The notes: generated by a model not told the origin, from the letters alone. DNA of 64,000 nucleotides from Thuidium tamariscinum (GCA_947034885.2 OX344756.2:21187489-21251488); one strand, 5' to 3'; shown: positions 46,285-57,734, counted from the stretch's first letter. Numbers and translations: made by a program.

Positions 46285-46588
46285 ACTGAGGAAATCAAGG
46301 CTGCAGGCTACCTTCCCGACACGCAGCTTGTGTTGCATGATATTGAAGAGAAGGATAAGGAGTCTTCTCTTTGCTCTCGATAGTGAGAAGTTGGCTATCG
46401 CATATGGACTTATCTGCACTCCGAGGAGTGAACCAATTCAGGTTTACAAGAACCTTCGAGTGTGTCCAGATTGTCATACTGCAACCAAATTGATTTCTAA
46501 AGTGACTAGGAAAGTGATTGTGGTCCAGGATGCTAATCGTTTTCATCACTTCAAAGATGGCGTGTGTTCTTGTAATAACTATTGGTGA
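46285..46588 (+). pseudogene. Broken DYW cytidine-deaminase domain of the PPR gene
   Basis: After the TGA the same frame reads TEEIKAAGYLPDTQLVLHD and on to LCS, then hits TAG. The rest continues one base out of phase (about 46380-46588) with EKLAIAYGL, LRVCPDCHTATKLIS (CxxCH), ANRFHHFKDGVCSC and the end NNYW. One extra base at about 46379 explains the shift. It falls in the codon for the histidine of the HSE motif, which holds the catalytic zinc in DYW deaminases. With one nonsense change and one frameshift, no full-length active enzyme can be made from this sequence as read. Sequencing error cannot be excluded, but two lesions close together in otherwise clean sequence suggest real decay. 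Confidence 0.85.
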
Positions 46589-46852
46589 TCAATCTGGCGA
46601 ATCCGGATTAGTGGTGACAGCTCAGGTCAAGTTTCTTGGAACCTTCTCGTTGATTCTTGATTTCGAAGACGTGCACACAACATAAACGGTTTTGTCGTGG
46701 AAGAGTTTGTCAAATTTTGGTATTACCATCTAACTTAGATCTGAGGAGCGCAAGAGATGAACCTGTTTACTAAAATAATTTGCCACCGAAATAAGCTGCC
46801 CAATTTGCCTAATCCCGGAACTAGCAGTTTCAATTTGATTTTCAGCAGGAAA
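46589..46852. other. 3' region of PPR gene up to duplication breakpoint
   Basis: No frame of note is present. It includes the end of the PPR transcript presumably; no AATAAA is obvious, though AT-rich candidates exist. The inverted duplication begins at about 46853, inside its copy of exon 1. Confidence 0.4.
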
Positions 46853-48304
46853 TAGCTTCTCGTTTATTGTCTATGGCGCAATGGAAGACACATGACTGCA
46901 GACATTCTGGCTCTGTGTATACGAACCTCCAAGGATTCCTCTGGAACAAGGTATCACCGCATTTCAACTTCTGATCTATAGAATGCATATGAATGTATCT
47001 TATCAAGTCTTCGCCTCCCTTTGGAGTGTATGTTCTCCGTTTGTTAATACTAAACAAACTCTTCGAGTTGAAACGAAATACGAAGTATCGTGTAGCACAT
47101 GAGAAACAATCTCTTCTGCTTCCTTCCGACTCCACCGGTTCGATTCTCCACACCACTAGACCCTAAGACCTCCAAGCGCGGAAGAACAAACAATAGCAAC
47201 AGCTCAACATTGAAATAAATAACTTCCAATGTACCCCGCTTCCGGAAAAAAATTAACTAGAACCTGATTTTGAGATAGAGGAAGTTTCAAATATGAATTT
47301 CTCGATCTCCAAGGTTCTTCTACTCCCATAGAGGCGTAGCTTCTTCCATAGCCAGCAAGAAACACTGCACCGGATATTCCTACTTGTGCAGGTACAAACT
47401 TCTACCGAAAACTGAAAGCAAGGAAGAGCCAGAATCCTTAAACGACAACCCCTCTTCGCGAACACGTCTTCGAAAACCCTGACTAAACTTCGACTTCAAC
47501 CGAGACACCCAACATCACGCGAAGTCTGCAAAGTCTGATCAATCTCTGCGCTCCCTTGCAACTGTATATGCCGTCTGCCCACGAATTGCGCTACGCAAAA
47601 CAGACTCGGACATGTAAATCTGGTGCTGCAAGAAGGAATGGCGAGACACCACATGCGTCAGCTTCACGATCCCACCTCAGGAACCCTATTCTTACACTCG
47701 GAGTTTGATTCCTCCATTCGCACTTCGCAACGGTGTTTTTGGATTTCGATTTTGTCCTTGATGAGGTCTGAGAATTCCGTTCTTCGAATCCAAAGATCTC
47801 GTGAGTGGCAAACCGAAGCGGAACTCCCAAGGGCTGAGGAATCCTGGTCCCCATAAATTCAAAATGGTGTGTCTGGCTCGCTGCAACACGTACCATGGAC
47901 CCGTGCCCACAAACAATTCTGAGAATCCTCTCACTCCTCACTCATTAAGCTCTTGTTTCATACTCCTTTCTCCCCAGGACGAGCAATTTGAAACCCTAAT
48001 TCAGAGCATCTTGGGCCCAAATTCATGCAATCTGAAAACATGGGAATCAATAAAGTTAAGCGATGCAAGACCATTTCCTCTTCGACGGACTAAGCAAAGA
48101 AATTGGGGAAAGAATTCAATTCCACAGAAGATTGATGTTCGCCATGATTGACACAATAGTTCTTCAAATGGGTCAAACACTCTGAAATAGAAATTCTTCA
48201 AATGGGCCAAACACTTAGAAACAGAGGTTCTTCAAACTGCAGAAACACTTCGACTCCTCCCAGAAAATCGGCGAAGAATCTGAAATTCTGGACTACAGAG
48301 GCTC
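46853..48304 (-). pseudogene. Inverted degenerate copy of the PDF-PPR leader and exon 1
   Basis: Read on the minus strand, this is the leader of the PDF-PPR locus followed by exon 1: ATG at 46905-46903 then codons matching MSVVMRLLLRHRQQ with substitutions. TAA at 46866-46864 replaces the second CAA. Homology stops within exon 1, so no PDF or PPR exons follow. The various frames on both strands here (for example 47591-47941 on -) are not shared in phase with the left arm and are not called as genes. It is a truncated duplicate lying head-on to the 3' end of the intact copy. Confidence 0.8.
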
Positions 48305-48839
48305 GGAGGACGAATTGCTCGACTAAACCGAAGAAAAATTTGGTTGAAAAGGGTCCAAACAAGAAATCGGGTACAATATGAGGACCCCGCCTTTTTATCA
48401 TTATCATTTGAAATTGAAATGCATCCACATTTGTTGGGTGTATGATGTTTTTAAAATCTACAAACCATATAAATGCATCAAAACAAAGCTGCACTATATT
48501 TGGTTATAAAAAGAAGAGGTGATTGGATTGCATTTTTCTTTGACCCCAAACCTACCATATCAAAAGATGTCCACATTGATATTTTTTTTTGGCATTGTAT
48601 TTAAGATTAATAAATTTACTATTGAAAGTAAACTTCCATATTGCACTAGAAATTGAAACAAATTTTTGAATTTTCTAGAATTGACTTGCCTTTGCCAAAT
48701 TTCACAAAGTTTTGACTTCTATTAACTCGTATCAAGAGTAGGTTTGCCTTGCTTTCAAACTAAAGGTTATAGCCTAATGTGAAAGGTAGTTTTCTGGAAG
48801 TCGGTATATTCCCTATCCAGTTTTGCAGCTAACATCCAG
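48305..48839. other. AT-rich spacer, nothing recognised
   Basis: Composition returns to AT-rich after about 48370. No repeat or gene is recognised. Confidence 0.4.
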
Positions 48840-49440
48840 CCATCACTTTCATATTTCTTTCAAGATACCTATTGAATTGACTCTAGGTGGATGTATCGAT
48901 AGAATAACTTCAAATTGCCAATCATTGTAGTGGTAGAATTTGATAGTTAGTTTTAGGTGAGTGATTGGTAGCATAGGGAAAACAGGCTGGTAGTGACAAG
49001 GCCACAGAGTTTGATAGTTAGTTTTAGATAAGTGATTGGTAGCACAGGGAAAATGGACATGGTGGTGATAGGGCCACAAAGCTTGACAGTTAGTTTTAGA
49101 TGAACCAATGGTAGTATAGGGAAAATGGATTGTAGTGACTAGGTTGGCAGAGCTTGATAGTTAGGTTCAGATAAGCCATTGGTAGTGTAGGGAGAATGGA
49201 TTGTTAGTGACAAGGCTGACTTTGCATCATAGTGAGTTTCAAATGAACCATTTATAAAATAGGGAGAGTGGATGGTTAATAATGAGACTTGCAGTGCATG
49301 ATAGATAGTTTTAGATGATTCATTCCTAATGCACAAAAAACAAACGGTTTACTAATAAGACTAGCAGTGCTTTATATTCAGTTTTAATTAAAGCATTCAT
49401 AGTACAAGGAGAATAGAGCGATAAAAATTAGCCAGTTTTA
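48840..49440. repeat. 72-bp tandem array, about 7 units (copy 1 of a dispersed repeat)
   Basis: The phrase TGATAGTTAGTTTTAGATGA recurs at 48941, 49012, 49084, 49155, 49227, 49299 and 49371, giving a period of 71-72. Units decay from left to right. The sequence before the array (CCATCACTTTCATATTTCTT and on) also precedes a second array at 57735-58190, so the array is part of a larger repeated unit. Open frames on the minus strand follow from the period being a multiple of three. Confidence 0.8.
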
Positions 49441-49511
49441 ATTAGTGTAGGAGGATATTGATGCTCTAATCCTTAATAAACAAGTCATATTTAAAAACTA
49501 ACAAATTTTAA

Positions 49512-49734
49512 CCCTTAAACGACGCCCAAGCCAATTTTTGGTCGATGATCATTCAGGGAATCTTTCTATGTAGGACAGAATTGCAATCATTCATCCTCGA
49601 AATTAGGGGTGGAAAAGGAAGATCTTCTACAGTGCTTTGACTTCCAACTTGTGTTTTTAGATTTTTTTGAACCAATGATTCCCACGGTATCAAAATTCCT
49701 CAATTCCACGGCCACCGACTCATCGTTTAGGGGG
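49512..49734. mobile_element. TAA-flanked inverted-repeat element, PIF/Harbinger-like (copy 2)
   Basis: TAA at 49509-49511 and 49735-49737 flank 223 bp with ends CCCTTAAACGACG and CGTTTAGGGGG. About 130 bp inside matches the reverse complement of 3750-3890. Confidence 0.7.
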
Positions 49735-49737
49735 TAA

Positions 49738-50137
49738 TTAGTGCACAACAATGCCAATGCTCTAATATTTGAGAAGCAAATCTTATTATCAAAGATTGGA
49801 GGGCACCCCAAAGGAGCCATCCGAATTCCCAAGAGTAGTGATGTCGGTGATGGAATGATTTTTTTTTCCCCCAAAGTAAGTAAAGTTTTCATCCAATGGG
49901 CCGGTCCCCAAGAGAGGGAAACTGGTAAGTTACTACCTTACTACCGGAGACTCTGGTTTCATATCCATGAGGGAGCTTTGTTGCAAGTACTGCCCACCAG
50001 TGCCCACCAGTTCTCAGCCGCATCTTTTCCTTCCCACGGAGGACAACTGTTTGGCTTGCCAGCTGTCGGTGGCAGACTAGTCGGCATTCAATCTGGGTCG
50101 GTCAGTCAGTCAGACGGAACTCAAGGCCGCTTTACAC
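49738..50137. other. Short GC-mixed stretch, no gene recognised
   Basis: A frame from 49741 to 50277 on the + strand is open for 178 codons, but it runs into the Mutator-type element at 50138 and shows no domain or codon pattern of a gene. A frame of 101 codons on the other strand overlaps it. I do not support either. Confidence 0.35.
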
Positions 50138-50404
50138 GCAGGACGTCAAATCCTACCATCGAAGGTGGGCCCAGCAGGTGGATTTACATAGGGGGAAAAT
50201 GCAAGAATTTTTTCACTATTCTTCAATTTTTTGTTTTTTACAAATTCTTAATTGTTATTTACAATCGAAGACTTTAAATTTGTTAGAAGGCTCTGGAATA
50301 TACCTTAGACATGGCTCAAAATAGGGTTTTTTTTCACTTTTATCCGGAGAATCCAAAATTTACCTTGATGGGCCTACCTTTGATGGTAGGATTTAACGTC
50401 TAGC
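50138..50404. mobile_element. Mutator-type MITE (copy 2)
   Basis: Inverted ends GCAGGACGTCAAAT and GCTAGACGTTAAAT continue into CCTACCATCRAAGGTGGGCC, as in the element at 13677-13937. Flanking 9-mers GCTTTACAC and ACTGTACAC agree at 7 of 9 positions, a decayed target duplication. 267 bp, non-coding. Confidence 0.75.
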
Positions 50405-50432
50405 ACTGTACACTTTAGTTGGAACCTAGCTA

Positions 50433-50793
50433 AGGTAGGTACCTATGGATAACTTAAGCATTTTAGCATGGAAGATGTAAGAAATTCATTGTGAAATTGA
50501 CTTCACTGTATGCAAACATAAGGATGAAGAACAATGAGGGAAAAAAATTTAGAAATGAATATTTCATTCAATATAATGCAGATTTTTCATTACGATCCAT
50601 TCCAGTTTCATAAACTCATCTATTATAGTTAGCTTTGACACTTCTCTTGAAGCAATAAAGGAAAAGAGATGATTGGACAGAAAGGTACAAACAAATAATC
50701 TTTTTCAATAAACAATGCATTCACGTGTTGTCGATAATAGGTGAGCTTGTCAAACCATTGAAGGAAGGTTGTCTAAAATAGGTAATTCTACCT
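50433..50793. mobile_element. TA-flanked element, AGGTAGAACCACC family (copy)
   Basis: TA at 50431-50432 and 50794-50795. Ends are AGGTAGGTACCTAT and AGGTAGAATTACC (inverse). It lies about 20 bp beyond the target duplication of the Mutator-type MITE, repeating the pairing seen at 13677-14221. Confidence 0.65.
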
Positions 50794-50795
50794 TA

Positions 50796-53620
50796 GTCTT
50801 TTGGATAAATCTTATAAATGTGGGACCTCTCATTGATATTGGTCATGACTAGTGTTTCTTTCTTGAGTGAAATTTTGCTCAACTTGATAGATTCTAGCCT
50901 CTCTAGCAATCTCCTTTGAAATTTCAGCCTATACCTTAAAGCCAACAAACTAACAAACTAACCAAAAAAAAACTAGTCATGACATGGTATTCCTAAAATT
51001 TGGAACATTGAAAGAGCAAAAAAACTTGGATTTTTTTGGCATTGGTTCCAAGTATAAAGTGGCCCTCATTGAATTTATAGCACTTCACATTAAATAAACC
51101 TAGGGGTCTAAAGTTTTCATAATATTTTTAACCCCAAAATGATTACAAGGTCACCAAGTGGCTTTTGTGACTATTTTTTTTATAGAGAATTTAAAAGGTC
51201 AACCTCACTAACAATCTATGAACAACTAAGAGCCCTTAGGTGATTTCTTGAGTTGAATTTGTTGGTGTAGTGTAATCAAGAATTAATCAAATGTGTGATT
51301 TTTGGTGAATTTTTTGAAGAATGGAGAAAGTACTATGGGTCATCGCTTTACATCGTCATATTGTTTTTCTCCACACCTCAAAATGATTTGAAGGAAAAAT
51401 TTAATCAATATCATGATGATATGTACCTATAGGGGAAGAAATCAAAGTTTTTAGAACACTTTTGAGTATTTTGATTTGAACATTTTGACTTTAGCATATG
51501 TACAAAATGTTTTTTAACTAAATATCTTTCATCAATCTTGTCAAAGATAGCATTTTCTCAAAAATTGTGTAATTTTGTTGGTCTTTTTTCACCAAAAAGG
51601 TGCATAAGTCTTCATTGATTTCAATAATGACAATCATCAAAATTATTCTACACAATGTAAAATTATGCTTGTTACAAGAGCTAGTCAAGAAAACAAGAGC
51701 TATGCTCAAACTTCTTTGGTCCTTTAGGAAGTACCCTATAAAAGTCTATAATTCCATAAACTAAATGCACCTTGATCATATTATATTGTTGCTTTTCAAT
51801 ACTTGGAGACATACAACTCTAAAATCTCAAATTTTTTTGTTAGTGTTTTTTTCAAACTTTGTATTTTTCAAACACTAAATGATTCAAAAGTACACATATG
51901 ATACCTTGGCCATATGTGAAATATTCAGTGAAATAATTTGAACAACTTTTGAATCTCCTTTAGTTAGGCAATGTGTTTGGTTCCCTTTATAATATTGAAA
52001 GACAAATATGGAGTTTCAGCTCTTCTCTAAAATCCATTTTAGATTCCTTGAGTATAAGTATTGAAAAATTAAATTTTCATCAATCTAGGTAATTTATTCA
52101 CCTACTTTATATTTGCTACATTGTTTTTTTTCTAGCGATTTTCTTGTCACAATCTTATTTGATTTAAATATTGGCTATTATTATGCTAGAAAAAAAAGAT
52201 GAAATTGCCAAAAGAATTAAGAAGTAAACTAATTTTAAATAATAATATGGAAGAAAGTATAAAACAATAGACTGATGATTTGTCTTGCATACACAAATAA
52301 TGAAACTAGATAGCCTTGATATATTGGTTTGTCTTACTCTAAGAAAGCTTACTTACAAATCATCAAATTCAACAAATATTTCCTTAGATATTTCAAATGT
52401 GTCAAATTTTGAAGAATCAATAAGGAATAACATAATTTCACTATGTAGAATACTTTATAAAATTGTTCACTAAGAAAACAAGGGTCCTCTAAGCATTTTT
52501 GAAATTCAGGCACCTATAGTAGCTTGAATTGTATTATATGCATGTTTAGGCAACCATGATTTTTTTAATTTAATTTATAAGTATTCCTCTCATGTACCTA
52601 GGAAACACTAGTAGAAAAGAAGGATTGTTTAAGCATTTGAGCACCAAGGAATATCATAAGATAATGATGCCAAATGCCCATATAGGCATCAAAGTAGTAC
52701 TCATATTTGTCTTTGGCACCACTCTCTTACACTATTTTGTGTTCAAATTGTACCTCCTTTCTACCCTTCAAAAGATAATACCTTCCTATGGAGGAAAGTT
52801 ACATTGCTATGTAAACCAATGAATGATAAAAACAAGCACGTAGATTGTTGTAAGTTGGTTCGTTGTTTGAATTGCAAGTTGAAAATAAAAATTTAAGGCA
52901 ATAACTAGTTACTATTTTTTTAATATTTATTTGAAGCAAAACTATGAGAAATAACCAAAATTTATCAATGAAAACTTGTTTTCCAATAGAAAACTACAAT
53001 CACACTACTAACCTAATTTAGCTTATAATGGACTTGCTCCTAAGTAATTTGGAAAGTGGGATAGTTTACCTTGTACAATACATCCTATGTTCCTCTAAAA
53101 ACCTTTGTTTCTTGATTTTTGACCATTTAGTAAGAATTTTTTGTAGCAAACAACCTCATAGGGGCAAGTGAAACAATGTAGGAGCATACCTTCAAATTTG
53201 CAAGCTTGGCCTTGTCTATTTAAAGCTCATTGTATGAATTGCTCCTTCAAACACTATTATTGACAATGCATTTAGTGACCACTTCATTGCTATGAAAATT
53301 TGATTATAAAGTCAACTAGGTTTGTTTATTATAGATATTTAGATTAGGGAACATGTTTTTAGAATCCTAGTATTTCCACCACCCTTTAAATAATCTAAAA
53401 TGATAGAGCCGGCAATATTTACAAACTATGCTCAGATATCATACTTTGTACATGGATTTTCGATGTCTATACAATAGTGCCCAGGTTAGAGATTTTGCAT
53501 AGATATAAGGGATGGGTTCATTATTCTTGAATGCATGTATTGCTAGCACTATGATTAAAAATACAATTAATTTCTGAAAGGGGAAGATTTTTGGAGGTTT
53601 TTAGTGGAACAAAAGGAGTT
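50796..53620. other. AT-rich intergenic region, no gene
   Basis: Only short frames are present and none shows a domain. I see no clear repeat boundary. ORFs such as 52592-52822 have no supporting context. Confidence 0.4.
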
Positions 53621-54360
53621 TTCAGATTACCCCTAAAAACCACTAAGAAAACCAAAGTAAAAATTTACTGACTTGGGGCCCATCAATCTGCAGTGGGTTG
53701 ATACCAAATTACCGTACCCGCCCAACCCACACTCAAGTAATTCCAATTCGTCAATTATTCCTGCATCATTTGCTTTGGCTTTTTCATTTTTATTTTCACA
53801 CCTCCATCCGTCCGTCCATCCACCCACCCAATGGTACAAGTGAAATTGATCCATTTACTACTGAACCGTACTTAGGGTTCCCTGGTCTGGCTCCCTGGGC
53901 TTGCAGGTGCTCGTGCCACTACTGTACTGAGTTATTGCCATTCCTGGCTGGCTGCTGCCATTTCGTACAAATGTGGCCCCGTAACTGACTTTCTTTTTCT
54001 TTTTCTTCTCTTTTCTTTAAAAAGTTTAATTTTGACTTTTATGTTCCGCAGAGATGGTCCGTCCCAGCCCTTCTGAGCATCAAGGAAAACGAGAATGGAT
54101 CCCCACGGACCCGGTTCACATGAGTTTGAGTGTGAATTTCTTACAGAAGCTGAGCAGTGAGTGCACATGATCTCTGCCAGTCCACGGAAGGGTTTACTGC
54201 ACCCAATTGTGACATGTTTGTTGTTATGCCATCCCATCCGATCGTGAGATGAGTTCCTTAACCCTGAAGTGCTTCGACGTCCATATTCTGGACGATGAAC
54301 AGAGGCCTTCAAGGCACTGTTTCATCCAATTAACTTCTCATTCATCAATTGTAACACTTG
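53621..54360. other. GC-mixed patch, no gene recognised
   Basis: Frames are open on both strands (53698-53988 on +, 53932-54312 on -) but lack domains. A CCATCCGTCCGTCCATCCACC tract near 53805 matches, in inverse sense, tracts near 6640 and 15215, so these patches may share an origin as old repeats. Confidence 0.3.
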
Positions 54361-54553
54361 AATCTAGAGAAGACAACCTTCCTTAATGACCAAATTCATT
54401 AACTTCTGGAAAACGAAATATTTGTATAAAGCTATAATTCAAAAAAGGATTGAGACGTTTCAAGGTTAAAAAGAAATTCAACAAGTGAATCTTGAAATAC
54501 ATCTATCTTCAGCACTTTGAGAATTCAATAATTCAATGTTGAAATACACCTAT

Positions 54554-54768
54554 GGGAGAGGCACCCAATGGCACACCTGCACCCAATGCTGTCTATTTCT
54601 AAGTCAGTCATTCATTCTAGAACAAAAATGTAGCGGGATTGTAGACTAATTGTTTTAGCTCAAAAGAAATAAGCCATGTACTTCCTACCTACATTTATAG
54701 CCTAAAATGATTGTGTGTTGTAGAAATGGACGGCATTGGGTACATGTGTGCCATTGGATGCCTCTCCC
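54554..54768. mobile_element. MITE with about 40-bp inverted ends (GGGAGAGGCACCCAATGGCA)
   Basis: The 215-bp element has left end GGGAGAGGCACCCAATGGCA and right end (inverse) GGGAGAGGCATCCAATGGCA; matching continues through CACnTGnACCCAATGCYGTC. It splits or abuts a 47-bp tandem unit (CTTGAAATACACCTATCTTC type) also present at 55150-55275. No clear target duplication. Confidence 0.7.
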
Positions 54769-54777
54769 TTATAATGG

Positions 54778-54980
54778 AAACACCTAAAACCGTCCAAACA
54801 AGGAATTCAGCATAGGTGGAGACATCTTTTTCTAAAAATAATATTTTTCTAGTCTTAGCGAGTGAAAATCATGAATATTAAAAAAAGAATTAAAATTTTT
54901 CAGATGCCGTATGTAATTTCTTTGATTTTCCAAAATGTTGGCTCTCTAGACCACGGAAACTATTCAATAGATGCCCCCAA
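54778..54980. repeat. Inverted copy of 5430-5632
   Basis: CACCTAAAACCGTCCAAACA, AAGGAATTCAGCATAG and GCGAGTGAAAATCATGAATA are the reverse complement of blocks in 5430-5632. About 200 bp, no coding content. Confidence 0.65.
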
Positions 54981-55149
54981 CTCTGAACATTGCTAAAATC
55001 AACAATGAGCCAATCAAATTTTGGTATGTGTTGTTAATATCCGTCAATGAATCAAAGTCAAGCATTTGGCAAACACATTAACTGCAATCTAGGGACGACT
55101 TTGGATGAGTCTAGGGTCTAATGCAAGATATAGGTGCGGTATTAGATAT

Positions 55150-55275
55150 TTCTCCCTTATCTTTAGCACTTTGAGAATTCAATAGGTCAATCTTGAAATA
55201 CACCTATCTTGAGCACTTTGAAAATTCAATAAGTCAATCTTGAAATACACCTATCTTCAATACTTTGAAAATTCG
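55150..55275 (+). repeat. 47-bp tandem repeat, about 2.5 units
   Basis: AGCACTTTGAGAATTCAATA units start at 55165, 55212 and 55259 (exactly 47 bp apart). A single related unit lies at about 54505-54553. Confidence 0.75.
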
Positions 55276-55388
55276 TAGCTTATTCATGCATTATTCTAAA
55301 AATTCATCCCAGATGAATCTTCTATCCCCTTTTGACTCTTAATGAGCTTCAAGAATTCTTTAGTGATGGGAGCCACAATTACGTTGTA

Positions 55389-55816
55389 AGGTAGAGGTAC
55401 GCATACTCAACAACGGATCCATACTCAACTTGTAGAGTGCAACTATTTCTAACTAAGGCTAGAACATATTTCCAACCAAAGCTTGGAATATATTTTTTCC
55501 CCGATTTCAAGGTTGGGCCTAGTAAGATCATGATACATGTCCCAAAGAAGTGAGCAAGAAAGTATAAAGTAGTGAGTGGGGAAGTACTTAATTAGTTTAC
55601 GATTGGAATTGGAAGAGTTTAGACATTGGCTATTAGTTTGGACAACTTTTTGGCTTCCAAAAATCTCAATAATTTCAATTTTTGGAATAAAACTTTAAAA
55701 AATTTATAATCCCCATATTTCCTATCTTCTTACTTGACAAAAATCTTCACTTGCCTCATATTGCTTATAAGCTGCCTGAAAATGGTTTAAGTAATCGACT
55801 ATGGGTACTTCTACCT
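55389..55816. mobile_element. TA-flanked element, AGGTAGAACCACC family (copy)
   Basis: TA at 55387-55388 and 55817-55818. Ends are AGGTAGAGGTACGC and AGGTAGAAGTACCC (inverse). The inside is collinear with 2783-3200 (GGATCCATACTCAAC, CCAACCAAAGCTTGGAA). 428 bp, no coding frame. Confidence 0.7.
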
Positions 55817-55818
55817 TA

Positions 55819-57734
55819 GCTAGAGTCTTTGAAATAACAAATTTATTTGGGAAAAATTGAAGTGATTCTATTGTGTTTAAGTTTCTAGGTGAAGCCTAAC
55901 TTGTTATACATCTGTATTATTACATCTTTGCAATGAAAAAATAATTATATATATATATATATGAGATTGTTTTGGATTTTTAGTGAGTTCAATTTTTGAA
56001 TAGTAGTTAGATTCGGTAGGATGATACTCCTAGTAGGAAATTCTTTGTTAAAAGTATATAGAAGAAGTCACCCAACTCAATGATGAATGCAATGTGAAAG
56101 TAAATTGTTGTAAGACCAATCCTATCACTTTGTTTTATAGAATTTGAGAATATTATAAACAAATGAGATATTGAGTTGGATTGAATCTTCAATTAAATGT
56201 AAGGCTTAAACTTACTTACCAACTTTATTAGCATTAGAAGTGAACATGCATGGTTAAATAGAATAGGTGTGTATTGTACAGAAATTTTTCAAGGAATATT
56301 GGTAAGGCAATAATTAATGTGCTATTTCATATTGTAGAGGGAAACACACTTTGCATTCCACTAGCCATCTCATTTCAATTTTTGAAACGCTATATGGTCT
56401 TTTATCCATATAAAACTTATTTGAATCACAAAATTTGTTTTACATATTGTATTTGCTAGTTTTACTAGTTTATTCATCTTATATACATAAAAAGAGACAT
56501 AAGAGAAGCATTGGAAGTGATGAGGTTGTAAAGGTAATCATTTTTTTACTTGTCAAATTTGTTGTTCTAACAATTTTCACCCATGATTCATTCTACTATG
56601 TTTTTACATTATATATGTTGTATGGTATAGTAGAATATAAACATGAACAAGTATACAAAGTGAATTTAAAATTCAATACATGCATTGATAGCATTTGGCT
56701 AAAAAATCAAATGGAGTAATAAAATAAAAGGTGATGTTGATTCCTATGAATGTCTATTCCCCGTACAACATGGAACTTAGGAAGTGTATTGCAAAGTCAA
56801 TTTTGAATGAAATACACTCTCTTCATGACGTAGAAGTGTACTCTCTTCATAAAAAAAATTTCAATGGAATGTCCAAATAAAATTTATATTGCCTACATTG
56901 AGGCAAGTAAGGTAGATAGTTCTAAACAACAAATTTTTTTACTTTCTTTTGTTTTTAAAATTAAGCATGTACTTAATCAATATGATAAATGACATTTTGG
57001 TAAAAAAATCCAATTGCATGTAGTCTGAATCTCACTCAAGAGAGTGTACAAGTTTATAGCCCTTATGAAGAATGATTAAAAAGAATTAAAAAATAAAATA
57101 AAGTATTATAGTCCTACAATCTTTGATGCCAATGTTAACTTTTTGACATTTTCCATAGTTGAAAACTGAAAAATTCCCCCAACCACAACCAAATAAGTAC
57201 ATGTGTATCATTTTAAGCATTGTTGCGTAATATTACGTTTTGGTGGTTCCTTCAATCTAAAGGACATTAGTAGTTGCATATCCAAGTTGTGTCACCAAAA
57301 GAGAAACCTCACTCATATATATGATCTTACAACATGAAGTCATAATTTCTCAACAAAGATGTTGCTAACATTAAGTCATCACCATAAGAGGATTTTTGGC
57401 CCCCAAGAAGATTGTTTTAGGGGTGTTCCTAGAAACTGTTCCCACTCTTGTTGACTACCCCCATACTGGTCTGAATTTTTGAATTTTGAAAAAAAAGTTT
57501 CAAAAAAATTCAAAATTTTTCAGAATGTTTAAAAAAGAAAGAAAATGATTTTAAGAAAAATTCAAGAATTTTAAAAAATAAATAATAATAATTCATTAAT
57601 ATTTTCTGATGTGGCAGTCGCTCAACCACATCAACAATGCATTCCCAGCATTCCCAATGCGTTCCCAATGTTTGGAAACTCGCTATCTTGTAAACCAGTT
57701 GAAAATCCTCTTATGTTTTTGACAAAGATGCTTC
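55819..57734. other. AT-rich intergenic region, no gene
   Basis: An AT dinucleotide run is at about 55944-55962. About 56160-56260 resembles the start of the dispersed repeats at 24390 and 37540. Near 57600-57690 the words GCATTCCCA and GCGTTCCCAATG repeat. Short frames only. Confidence 0.4.

Noticed and set aside
47130-47160. tRNA-like T-arm sequence GGTTCGATTCTCC
   Set aside because: No acceptor or anticodon arm pairs around it; it is part of the inverted leader copy.
49741-50277. 178-codon gene
   Set aside because: The frame runs into a Mutator-type MITE and has no domain; the overlap with a minus-strand frame suggests chance.
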